Below, piece by piece: positions 51,991 through 59,884 of a DNA stretch of 64,000 nucleotides (within the stretch, counting starts at the first letter, position 1; the number at the start of each line of letters is the position of its first letter). Made by a program: the position numbers and the translations under genes. The stretch comes from Promicromonospora sp. AC04 (GTDB lineage Bacteria; Actinomycetota; Actinomycetes; Actinomycetales; Cellulomonadaceae): assembly GCF_003058225.1 (NCBI RefSeq), contig NZ_QBUG01000008.1, positions 62,001-126,000 of the forward strand, given 5' to 3'. The notes under the pieces are model-generated. The model made no database searches and had not been told where the DNA came from. It worked only from the letters and a program-made list of their open reading frames with translations.

Positions 51991-53749
51991 CTCCATCCCC
52001 TCCGTCATCCCCTCCGTCACTTCCTCCGTCGGGACACCGTCCGTCGGGTCCGCACCGACCGGGCGGCCCCGCGCCTTCGCCTGGAACGCCGGGCTGGTCG
52101 TCGGCCTCGCCATGCTCGGTGTCGTGGCGATCGTCGCGGTCCTCGCGCCGATCGCACTCGGCACACAGGCGTCCGGGATCGGCGGCACCCCGAACCTCGG
52201 ACCCGCACCGGGCCACCCGCTCGGCACCGACTCCCTCGGACGCGACATGCTCGCCCGAACGCTGGTCGCCACCCGGTCCACGGTCCTCATGGCGCTCGCG
52301 GCGACGGCCCTCTCGGCCGTCGCGGGCATCACCTTCGGCGTCGCCGTCTGGCTCGCACCCCACCGCCTGCGCGAGCTCGGGCTGCGGGCCATCGAGCTCG
52401 CCGTCAGCTACCCGACGATGCTCGTCGCGATCATCGTCGCGGCGATCCTCGGCCAGGGCATCGTGCAGGTGGTCGTGGCGATCGCGATCGCCAACATCGC
52501 CGGCTTCGCCCGGCTGACCGCCAACCTCGCCGCGCGGATCGCGTCGAACGAGTACGTGACCACTGCCCGTCTCATGGGTGTGCCGGCCCATCTCGTCGCG
52601 ACCCGCCACGTGCTGCCGAACATGGCAGAGCCCACGCTCATCCTCGTGGCCGGGGCCTTCTCGGGTGCGCTCGTCGAGATCTCCGGCCTGTCGTTCATCG
52701 GCCTCGGCGCCCAGACGCCGGCCTTCGACTGGGGCACGCTGCTCAACGACGGCCTGAGCAAGATCGTCATGAACCCGGTGGTGGTGGTCGGCCCGGCCGT
52801 CGCGCTCACCTTCACCTCGCTCGCGGCGCTGCTCGTGGGAGACGGGCTCGCCGCTGCGGCCAACCCGCGCTCCAACACTACGCGCTCCCGCCTGGTCCGC
52901 GGCATGGGCACCCCGTCCCCGGGCACCGGTGAGGAGGACGCCGTGCTCGTCGCCGACGGCATCCGCGTCGAGCACGGCGGCTCCGGCCGCGAGCTCGTCA
53001 AGGACGTCTCGTTCACGATCCGCCGCGGAGAGGTGCTCGGCATCGTGGGCGAGTCCGGCTCGGGCAAGTCGCTCACCGCCTCGGTGGTCGCCCAGCTCGT
53101 CGGCGAGGGGCTCACCGCCTCCGCGCGCCGGCTCGAGCTCGGCGGCACCGACCTGCTCGGCCGGGTGCCCGCGACCACGCTCGCCCAGCGTGTCGGCCTG
53201 ATCTACCAGGACCCGGGCACGGCGCTGAACCCCGCCCTCAGCCTGGGCAGCCAGCTCTCCGACGTGCTGCGCGTCCGGCTGCGGCACAGCCGGCGGGCCG
53301 CTACCGACCTGCTGCTCCAGAAGTTCCGCTCGGTGCTGCTCCCGGACCCCGAGGGCCGGCTGCGCCAGTACCCGCACCAGCTCTCGGGCGGCATGAAGCA
53401 GCGCGCCATGATCGCCTCGGCGATGAGCACCGGCCCCGACCTCATCATCGCCGACGAGCCCACCACCGCCCTCGACGTCACCGTGCAGCGCGAGGTGCTC
53501 ACGGTGCTCAAGCGGATGAACCGCGAGTCCGGGACGGCGGTGCTCTTCATCTCGCACGACCTCGGGGTGGTGCGTGCCCTGTGCGACCGCGTGCTCGTGA
53601 TGAAGGACGGCGAGATCGTCGAGCAGCTCGACGACGTCGCGGCGCTCTCCGGGGCGACCGTGGCGCACCCGTACACGAAGCAGCTCCTCGCTGCGACCCC
53701 GGCCGTCACGGTGACCGGCGCGAACGACACGACGGAGGCGCGGGTATGA
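51983..53749 (+). CDS. Fused DppC-type permease and DppD-type ATPase
   Basis: 588 residues. Residues about 30-300 are a DppC permease (HPLGTDSLGRDMLARTLVATRST; EAA loop YVTTARLMGVPAHLVATRHVLPNMAEP; LSFIGLGAQTPAFDWG). A linker at about 300-312 leads to an ABC ATPase: Walker A GESGSGKS, Q-loop IYQDPGTALNP, signature LSGGMKQR, Walker B LIIADEPTTALD, switch H in ISHDLG. The fusion is known in actinomycetes but not the rule. Ser/Val/Pro-rich N-terminal 25 residues are low complexity. The reading frame is continuous across the junction, so it is a true fusion and not a missed stop. Confidence 0.94.
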   Translation: MADSIPSVIPSVTSSVGTPSVGSAPTGRPRAFAWNAGLVVGLAMLGVVAIVAVLAPIALGTQASGIGGTPNLGPAPGHPLGTDSLGRDMLARTLVATRSTVLMALAATALSAVAGITFGVAVWLAPHRLRELGLRAIELAVSYPTMLVAIIVAAILGQGIVQVVVAIAIANIAGFARLTANLAARIASNEYVTTARLMGVPAHLVATRHVLPNMAEPTLILVAGAFSGALVEISGLSFIGLGAQTPAFDWGTLLNDGLSKIVMNPVVVVGPAVALTFTSLAALLVGDGLAAAANPRSNTTRSRLVRGMGTPSPGTGEEDAVLVADGIRVEHGGSGRELVKDVSFTIRRGEVLGIVGESGSGKSLTASVVAQLVGEGLTASARRLELGGTDLLGRVPATTLAQRVGLIYQDPGTALNPALSLGSQLSDVLRVRLRHSRRAATDLLLQKFRSVLLPDPEGRLRQYPHQLSGGMKQRAMIASAMSTGPDLIIADEPTTALDVTVQREVLTVLKRMNRESGTAVLFISHDLGVVRALCDRVLVMKDGEIVEQLDDVAALSGATVAHPYTKQLLAATPAVTVTGANDTTEARV

Positions 53750-54519
53750 GCGCGAACATGGTCGAGGTGCGCGGGCTCGACGTCACCTTCGGCGACACGC
53801 GGGTGCTGCACGGCGTCGACCTCGCGCTGGCCAAGGGCCGCACGGTTGGCGTCGTCGGCGAGTCCGGCTCGGGCAAGTCGACCCTCGCCAAGGTCCTCGT
53901 CGGAGCCGTGCCCGCCGCGACCGGCCAGGTCGAGGTGGACGGGGTCGACGTCGTCGGGGCCGGCCGCGCGGCCCTGCGCGCCTACCGCCGCCGGATCCAG
54001 ATGATCCCGCAGGACCCGTACTCGTCGCTCTCCCCGCGGCGCACCGTCGGCCAGGCGCTCGCCGAGGCCGTCGACCCGGTGCGCGCCCGCGTGGCGGACC
54101 ACGAGGAGCTCATCGTCTCCTGGCTGGAGCGGGTCGGCCTCACCGCGGACATGCTGCACCGCTACCCGCACGAGTTCTCCGGCGGCCAGCGTCAGCGCAT
54201 CGCCATCGCCCGGGGCCTCATCATCGACCCGCACCTCGTGATCGCCGACGAGATCACCTCCGCGCTCGACGTCTCGGTCCAGGCCCAGATCCTCGACCTG
54301 CTCGCGGAGATCAAGACCGCCATGGGCCTGACCATGATGTTCATCTCGCACAACCTCGCAGTGGTGCAGCGCGTGAGCGACGAGGTGCTCGTGCTGTACC
54401 GCGGGCAGGCCGTGGAGTCCGGCCCGGTCGAGCGCATCTACGCCGATCCGCAGCACTGGTACACCCGTCGCCTGCTCGACGCGGACCCGGGATCTCCCGG
54501 ATTCAGCCTGGCGAGCTGA
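53746..54519 (+). CDS. Dpp/Opp-type ABC ATPase (DppF-like)
   Basis: 257 residues. Walker A GESGSGKST, Q-loop MIPQDPYSSLSPRRTVG, signature FSGGQRQR, Walker B LVIADEITSALD (Ile where Pro is usual), H-switch MFISHNL. Second ATPase of the importer, paired with the C-terminal half of the fusion protein. ATGA overlap with the fusion gene. Its C-terminus is short, without the long oligopeptide-binding tail of OppF. Confidence 0.95.
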   Translation: MSANMVEVRGLDVTFGDTRVLHGVDLALAKGRTVGVVGESGSGKSTLAKVLVGAVPAATGQVEVDGVDVVGAGRAALRAYRRRIQMIPQDPYSSLSPRRTVGQALAEAVDPVRARVADHEELIVSWLERVGLTADMLHRYPHEFSGGQRQRIAIARGLIIDPHLVIADEITSALDVSVQAQILDLLAEIKTAMGLTMMFISHNLAVVQRVSDEVLVLYRGQAVESGPVERIYADPQHWYTRRLLDADPGSPGFSLAS

Positions 54520-54550
54520 GCTCCATCCGATGACCGAGAGGAGCGGCACC

Positions 54551-55801
54551 ATGTCCGCCCGCGTACCGCACGTCCCCGTCGCCCAGGGGACCACCCGCTT
54601 CGTGGGTGCCACGCTGATCGACGGCACCGGTGCGCCGCCGTCGGCCGACGCCGAGGTGGAGGTCCGCGACGGCGTGCTCACCTACGCGGGCCCGCGCCGG
54701 CCGGACGCCGACGGCGCGGTGCGCACCGTCGACCTGTCGGGCAGCTTCCTCATGCCCGGGTTCGTGGACGCGCACGTGCACCTCGCGATGCTGCCGCACC
54801 CGCCCGAGACCCAGCGCCAGTGGTTCCCCGAGGAGGGAGCGCTCGAGGTCGCCGCCGCGCTGCGCTCCACGCTCCTCGCCGGGGTCACCACCGCGCGGGA
54901 CCTGGACGGGCTGACCCCCGGGTACCGCAACGCCATCGCCCACGGCACGACGACCGGGCCCCGCCTGCACCTGGCGATCGCGATGCTCTCGCCGACGGGC
55001 GGGCACGCCGATCCGGTGCTCCCCAACGGCACGCTCCCGGCCTGGGCGACCCGGTCCGGCATGCCGGCGGCCGGCATCGTCGACACGGAGGACGACGTCG
55101 TCCGGACCGTCCGCGAGCTGGTGCGCACCGGCGCGGACGCCATCAAGGTGTGCACCTCCGGCGGCGTCGGATCGCCGAACGACCTGCCCGGCGACGCCGG
55201 GCTGCCCGTGGAGCACGTGCGGCTCATCGCCGAGCTGGTCGCCGCGCGCGGCGGCCGTCCGATCACGGCGCACGCGCTCACCGACGCGGCCGTGCGGGCC
55301 GCCGTGCTGGGCGGCGCGGCGAGCATCGAGCACGGCTACGACCTGAGCGACGCCACGATCTCGCTCATGCTCGAGCACGGCACCGTGCTCGTGCCGACGC
55401 TCAGCACCCTCATGCGCGAGCTCGACCCGTCGACGACCTCGCCCGAGCGGCTGCGGGACCGTGCGGAGCTGCAGCGGCGGGGGCTCGACGCGGTACGCCG
55501 GGCGGTCGCCGCGGGAGTGCCGGTCGCCCTCGGTACCGACGCGGGCGTCCACCCGCACGGCCGCAACCTCCGGGAGCTGGCCTGGCTCGTCGAGGCGGGC
55601 CTCGACCCGCTCGCGGCGATCCGGGCAGGCACCCTGCAGGGCGCCCGGCTGCTCGGGCTCGACGAGCACCTGGGCTCGGTGGAACCGGGCAAGCTCGCCG
55701 ACCTCGTGGTGACCACCGTGAACCCGCTCACGGCGATCGACCGGATGGCGGACGACGGAGCGGTGACCATGGTCGTGCAGGCCGGCCGGGTGCTCGGCTA
55801 G
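54551..55801 (+). CDS. Imidazolonepropionase/prolidase-like amidohydrolase
   Basis: 416 residues. Composite beta-sandwich and TIM barrel: TRFVGATLIDGTGAPP, PGFVDAHVHLAM with H75/H77, a bridging lysine in DAIKVCTSGGVGS, ITAHALTDAAV, ASIEHGYDLSD, and catalytic Asp in ALGTDAGVHPHG. Members hydrolyse Xaa-Pro dipeptides, imides or ureides. GAGAGGAG precedes the ATG at 54551, which is 31 bases after the importer ATPase, so it belongs to that operon. Its last bases overlap a convergent small ORF. Confidence 0.92.
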   Translation: MSARVPHVPVAQGTTRFVGATLIDGTGAPPSADAEVEVRDGVLTYAGPRRPDADGAVRTVDLSGSFLMPGFVDAHVHLAMLPHPPETQRQWFPEEGALEVAAALRSTLLAGVTTARDLDGLTPGYRNAIAHGTTTGPRLHLAIAMLSPTGGHADPVLPNGTLPAWATRSGMPAAGIVDTEDDVVRTVRELVRTGADAIKVCTSGGVGSPNDLPGDAGLPVEHVRLIAELVAARGGRPITAHALTDAAVRAAVLGGAASIEHGYDLSDATISLMLEHGTVLVPTLSTLMRELDPSTTSPERLRDRAELQRRGLDAVRRAVAAGVPVALGTDAGVHPHGRNLRELAWLVEAGLDPLAAIRAGTLQGARLLGLDEHLGSVEPGKLADLVVTTVNPLTAIDRMADDGAVTMVVQAGRVLG

Positions 55802-55929
55802 CTCGACCGGCTGCCGAGGAACCCGCGCCGGCCGCCGTAGCCGGTGATGTTCTGCACGCCCTGGGTCGCGAGGGGCTCGACGAGGAAGCCCGTCCCGAGG
55901 ATCCGGTCGGCGAGGGAGACCGTGATCAT
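55798..55929 (-). CDS. Small ORF (43 aa) coupled to AtzF-like amidase
   Basis: 43 residues: begins MITVSLADRILGTGFLVEP and ends GYGGRRGFLGSRSS. The start overlaps the amidase stop (ATGA), the same coupling used between the real genes of this operon, which is the main reason to call it. No family is recognised. It is Gly/Arg-rich at the C-terminus. Its stop overlaps the convergent amidohydrolase stop by 4 bases. It could be a small amidase partner (another amidase in this window has one) or a chance ORF. Confidence 0.45.
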   Translation of the reverse strand: MITVSLADRILGTGFLVEPLATQGVQNITGYGGRRGFLGSRSS

Positions 55930-57200
55930 GGGAGGCCCCGGACGAGTGCGGCGAGCCCGTGGTCGGTGAACGCCGGCGCGACCAGCTGCGCGCCGAACGG
56001 GAGCCCGTCGACGGTCCCGGCGGGGTAGGCGAGGGCGGCGAGGTCGAGCAGGTTGGCGAAGTTGGTGAAGCGACCGAGCCGGCTGTTGACCGCGATCGGC
56101 TCGGCGGCCACCGCCGCGAGCGTGGGGTGCTCGGTAGTGGTCGGCAGCAGGACCGCATCGACCCGGGAGAAGAGCTCGCGGGCGACGACGGCCGCCTGGT
56201 CGAGGCGCTCCTGGTCCTGGAAGAGCCGCCATGCGGGGATCTCCTTGGCCCGGGCGATGATGCCCCCGACGACGGGGTCGACGTCGTCGGGGTGGGCGTC
56301 GACGAAGGCGCCGACGGCGGCATAACGCTCCGCGACGAAGGCGCCGTCGTAGAGCATCGTGGCGACCTCGAGGAGCACGGTGATGTCGACCGGGACGGGC
56401 TCGGCCCCGGACGCCGCCCAGCGGGTGGTCTCGGCGTCGAAGGCCTCGGCCCAGCCGGGTGCGAGATCCCCGAGCCGGCCGGGCAACGGGACGCCGATGC
56501 GTGCCCGGGCCGGGAGGGTGACGGCCTCACCGGCGCGGCTGAGCGGGTCTCGCCGGTCGGGCCCCGCCATGACCGCGAGGGCCGCCTCGGCGACGTCCAG
56601 GTCGGCCGACATCACGGTGACGACGTCGAGGCTGCGGCACGCGGGCACGACCCCGGCCGCGCTGACCGTCCCCCTGGTGGGCTTGATGCCGTAGAGCCCG
56701 TGGAAGGCCGCGGGCACCCGCCCCGACCCCGCGGTGTCGGTGCCGAGGGCGAGGTCCGCCACACCGAGGGCGACGGCTACCGCCGAGCCCGAGGAGGAGC
56801 CGCCGGAGATGCAGGTCGCGTCGGTGGCATGGCGCACGGGGCCGTAGGGGGAGCGGGTGCCGACCAGCCCGGTGGCGAACTGGTCGAGGTTGGTGGCGCC
56901 GAGCACGACGGCGCCGGCCGCACGCAGCCGCGCGACGGCCGTGGCGTCCTGGGCCGGCTGGTACGCGTACGCCGGGCACGCCGCCGTGGTGGCGATACCG
57001 GCCACGTCGATGTTGCCCTTCACCGCGACGAGCAGACCCGCCAGCGGCAGCTCCTGCCCGGCCGCAGCGCGTCCGAGCGTCGCGGCAAGCTCCGCTGCCA
57101 CGGCTCCTTGCGGGCGCAGCTCGATCCAGGCCTCGGGCCGAGCCCGTGCACGCTCGTACCGCTCCGCGACATGCGTCGCCGGATCCGTCATTGTGATCAT
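55926..57200 (-). CDS. Allophanate hydrolase-like amidase (AtzF amidase domain only)
   Basis: 424 residues. Triad K61 (LLVAVKGNIDVAG), S135 (CISGGSSSGSA) and S159 (GTDTAGSGRVPAAFHGLYGIKPTRG). TSAAGVVPACRSLDVVTV-like text and the end VDGLPFGAQLVAPAFTDHGLAALV are characteristic of the allophanate-hydrolase branch. Full-length AtzF (about 600 residues) has an extra C-terminal domain that decarboxylates N-carboxycarbamate; it is absent here. ATGA overlaps couple it to the cyclase before it and the 43-residue ORF after it. Confidence 0.88.
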   Translation of the reverse strand: MITMTDPATHVAERYERARARPEAWIELRPQGAVAAELAATLGRAAAGQELPLAGLLVAVKGNIDVAGIATTAACPAYAYQPAQDATAVARLRAAGAVVLGATNLDQFATGLVGTRSPYGPVRHATDATCISGGSSSGSAVAVALGVADLALGTDTAGSGRVPAAFHGLYGIKPTRGTVSAAGVVPACRSLDVVTVMSADLDVAEAALAVMAGPDRRDPLSRAGEAVTLPARARIGVPLPGRLGDLAPGWAEAFDAETTRWAASGAEPVPVDITVLLEVATMLYDGAFVAERYAAVGAFVDAHPDDVDPVVGGIIARAKEIPAWRLFQDQERLDQAAVVARELFSRVDAVLLPTTTEHPTLAAVAAEPIAVNSRLGRFTNFANLLDLAALAYPAGTVDGLPFGAQLVAPAFTDHGLAALVRGLP

Positions 57201-57892
57201 GCGTCCGCTCCGCCGCCGTCGAGGACGATCGTCTCCGGCCCCTTTCCGCTGGTCGAACCCGGCAGTGGCAGCAGCACGGTCGGCGCCGGGGCGGCCTCGC
57301 GACCCTCGAACGGCACGGGCTGGCAGACCATCAGGTAGTCGCCCGGTTCTACCTGCGCGAGGTCGGCGTTCTCGAGGATGACAACACCGGCGCCGCACAG
57401 GATGACGTGCGTGGGCCAGGCCTCGGTGTGGGCGGGCGCCTCCATCGTCATGTAGTCCAGGCCGGCGAAGACGACGTCGTGGTCGACGAGCCATTGCGCG
57501 CCGCTCGGTGCGAGGCCGACCCAGGTCTCGGACCGCGTGTTCCTGGTGAGTGCCTCGGTCGAGTTACGGGTCTTGAACAGCACGCGCGCCGCCCCCTCGG
57601 CGCCTGCCGCTTCCAGGTCTTCAGCGGTGATCTCCTCGGCCACTCCGCGGAGGTCGAGCACGCGGGTCGGGCCCACCAGATGCTCCAGCGGAATCTGCTC
57701 GACCGTCGCGCCGCCCGGTACGAAGTGGGCCGGAGCATCAACATGCGTTCCCGTGTGCGCCCCGATGAGCCAGCGCGAGACATCCGAGGGAGAGCCATCT
57801 GCGATGCGCTCGACCATCTCGAAGGTGGGGCGCCGCCCCCAGTGCAGCATCTCGGTGTGTATGGGGATGTTGATGTCGATGACGCCGGTCAT
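57197..57892 (-). CDS. KynB-like metal-dependent cyclase/hydrolase
   Basis: 231 residues. The signature HTGTHVDAPAHFVPGG supplies metal and catalytic histidines as in arylformamidase/KynB and isatin hydrolase; DINIPIHTEMLHWGRRP and the C-terminal AWPTHVILCGAGVVILENADL also match. Hydrolyses a formamide or cyclic amide. The start at 57892 has GGAGGAG upstream; a longer in-frame start at 58027 would run through the regulator sites. First gene of the leftward operon with the AtzF-like amidase. Confidence 0.9.
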   Translation of the reverse strand: MTGVIDINIPIHTEMLHWGRRPTFEMVERIADGSPSDVSRWLIGAHTGTHVDAPAHFVPGGATVEQIPLEHLVGPTRVLDLRGVAEEITAEDLEAAGAEGAARVLFKTRNSTEALTRNTRSETWVGLAPSGAQWLVDHDVVFAGLDYMTMEAPAHTEAWPTHVILCGAGVVILENADLAQVEPGDYLMVCQPVPFEGREAAPAPTVLLPLPGSTSGKGPETIVLDGGGADA

Positions 57893-57913
57893 TGGCTCTC
57901 CTCCGCACGGCGC

Positions 57914-57946
57914 AGTGGATTCTGTTTCGTGCAGATTGTATCCAAT
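57914..57946. promoter_or_regulatory. Paired GntR-type sites, promoter 6
   Basis: AGTGGATTCTGT (57914-57925, 8/12) and ATTGTATCCAAT (57935-57946, 11/12), 21 bp apart, 22-54 bp before the cyclase start and 240 bp before the divergent nitrilase-family gene. Confidence 0.7.
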
Positions 57947-58087
57947 CATGCGGCTGGTGCAAGCTCCCTCCACAGCGACCTGACGCTCCCACATGCTCCC
58001 GTCGAGCCGCCCAGCTTGGTGGCGCATCGGCCGCCTGGGTGAAGAAAAGCGCAGGTCAGAGGCGTGTTCCGGCCGGGCGCAGCTGGC

Positions 58088-58125
58088 TTAACCGTCGAGT
58101 AATCGCGCTTGCACGGCTGAGAAAC
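58088..58125 (+). promoter_or_regulatory. GlnR-like box before nitrilase-ABC operon
   Basis: TTAAC-n6-GTAAT-n6-TGCAC-n6-GAAAC with all three spacers exactly 6 bases, following the actinomycete GlnR plan gTnAC-n6-GaAAC-n6-GtnAC-n6-GAAAc. The fit is full at the last half-site and partial at the others. Ends 60 bp before the start codon. Confidence 0.5.
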
Positions 58126-58185
58126 ACCAGCCCCCAAGACTCGATCGTGCCGGCAAGGCGTCGGTATCGCGTCACGGAGGGGTTC

Positions 58186-59106
58186 ATGGCACACCAGCCG
58201 ATCAAGGTGGCATCCGCGGCCATCGAGGTGCAGTGGGATCCGGCCGCCAACCTTGCGCAGTTCGAGGTGCGGATGCGCGAAGCGGCGGACCAGGGCGTCG
58301 ATCTGCTCGTCCTGCCCGAGCAGGCGTTGCAGGGCTATCTGCCCGACACGCTCTCGCTCGACCTCGACCACGTCGGCTACCAGCAGGAGCACGCCGAGCC
58401 GCTCGACGGCCCGTCGGTGCGGCGCATCGTGGCACTCGCATCCGAGCTCGGCCTGCACGTGATCTTCGGCATGACCGAACGCGACACCCGTAGCTCGCAC
58501 GTGCTGTACAACACCGCCGTCCTGCTCGGGCCAAGCGGCCTGGTCGGCAGCTACCGCAAGGTGCATCAGCCCGGCGACGAGAAGCACGTCTACTGGCCGG
58601 GCGACGAGTTTCCGGTGTTCGACACCGAGCTCGGCCGCATCGGGATGCTGATCTGCTACGACAAGTGCTTCCCCGAGACCACGCGGGCGCTCGCGCTGCG
58701 CGGCGCGCAGATCCTCGTCATGCCGACCGCCTGGGCCTACCAGGACGCGGCATGCGACCCCGCCACCGACCCGATGGTCGACTACTACACGCTCTTCGGC
58801 CGGGTGCGGGCGCTGGAGAACCAGTGCTGGTTCATCGGCGCCAACCTCGTCGGTCCGCTCGGGCGCCTGCGGTACCACGGTCACAGCCGCGTCATCGACC
58901 CGCTCGGGCGGATCGTCGCCGACACCGGGCCGCAGGCGGGGCTCGCGATAGCCGAGATCGACGTCGCGGGCGCCATCGCCCGCGCCCGCAGCCGCGACTA
59001 CATCGCTTACGACTTCCTCAAGGACTACATCCCGATCGACGCGGGCGGCGCGATCAGCCGCTCGGTCGTCCCGACCTCAGCACTCGAAGGCAGGTGGACG
59101 GCATGA
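58186..59106 (+). CDS. Nitrilase-superfamily amidase (carbon-nitrogen hydrolase)
   Basis: 306 residues. Catalytic Glu-Lys-Cys: E45 (LVLPEQALQG), K125 (GSYRKVHQPG) and C157 (GMLICYDKCFPE). FGRVRALENQCWFIGANLVG and SRVIDPLGRIVADTG are typical of the aliphatic amidase / N-carbamoyl amidohydrolase branches. Acts on an amide or N-carbamoyl compound in the cytoplasm. GGAGGGG precedes the ATG at 58186. Its stop overlaps the ABC ATPase start (ATGA), so hydrolysis and uptake are coupled genetically. Confidence 0.93.
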   Translation: MAHQPIKVASAAIEVQWDPAANLAQFEVRMREAADQGVDLLVLPEQALQGYLPDTLSLDLDHVGYQQEHAEPLDGPSVRRIVALASELGLHVIFGMTERDTRSSHVLYNTAVLLGPSGLVGSYRKVHQPGDEKHVYWPGDEFPVFDTELGRIGMLICYDKCFPETTRALALRGAQILVMPTAWAYQDAACDPATDPMVDYYTLFGRVRALENQCWFIGANLVGPLGRLRYHGHSRVIDPLGRIVADTGPQAGLAIAEIDVAGAIARARSRDYIAYDFLKDYIPIDAGGAISRSVVPTSALEGRWTA

Positions 59107-59873
59107 GCGTGCTCGACATTGCAGGTATCTCGAAGCGGTACACGGAGGACGGCCCGCAGGTCCTCAAGGACGTCAGCTTTCGCGCGGAGAAGAACGAGTT
59201 CGTCACGATCGTCGGCCCCTCCGGGTGCGGCAAGTCGACGCTGTTCAACATCGTCGCCGGCCTCCTGCCCCCGAGCCGGGGCGAGGTCCGCCTCGACGGC
59301 GAGGTCGTCACCGGCACGACGACGCCGCACATCGGGTACGTGCTGCAGAAGGACCTGCTCTTTCCCTGGCTGACCGTCCTCGACAACGTCGGGCTGGGCC
59401 TCGAGATCCAGGGGATGCGACGTCGCGAGGCGCGTGAGCGGGCGCGTTCGATCTTCGCCGCGTACAACCTCGAGGGCTACGAGGACAAGTACCCCTCGGC
59501 GCTCTCCGGCGGCATGCGCCAGCGTGCGGCGCTCATGCGGACCCTCGTCACCGACCCCGACGTGATCCTCATGGACGAGGCCTACAAGGCGCTCGACTAC
59601 CCGCTGAAGATCCAGCTCGAGAGCGAGCTCCTGGAGACCGTGCGAGAGCGGGGAAAGACCGTCGTCTTCGTCACCCACGACATCGAGGAGGCGGTGACCC
59701 TGTCCGACCGCGTCTACGTGCTCAAGGCCAGGCCCGGCGAGGTCGTCAACGAGATCCCGATCTCGCTCACGACCGACAGCACGCGGATCGACCAACGCCG
59801 GCTCGCATCGGAGTTCAACGACTACTACGAAGCCATCTGGACGAGCATCGGCCGAGCGCCGCTCGCCGCGTGA
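59103..59873 (+). CDS. SsuB/TauB-type ABC ATPase
   Basis: 256 residues. Walker A GPSGCGKST, Q-loop VLQKDLLFPWLTVLDNVGLGLEIQG, signature LSGGMRQRAALMRTLVTDP, H-switch FVTHDIEEAVTLSDRVYVL. Walker B reads VILMDEAYKALD where DEPFSALD is standard; the catalytic Glu is kept but the following Pro-Phe-Ser is not, an oddity. Energises the importer formed with the two following gene products (nitrate/sulfonate/taurine/pyrimidine class). Confidence 0.94.
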   Translation: MSVLDIAGISKRYTEDGPQVLKDVSFRAEKNEFVTIVGPSGCGKSTLFNIVAGLLPPSRGEVRLDGEVVTGTTTPHIGYVLQKDLLFPWLTVLDNVGLGLEIQGMRRREARERARSIFAAYNLEGYEDKYPSALSGGMRQRAALMRTLVTDPDVILMDEAYKALDYPLKIQLESELLETVRERGKTVVFVTHDIEEAVTLSDRVYVLKARPGEVVNEIPISLTTDSTRIDQRRLASEFNDYYEAIWTSIGRAPLAA

Positions 59874-59884
59874 AAGGAGGAGAC

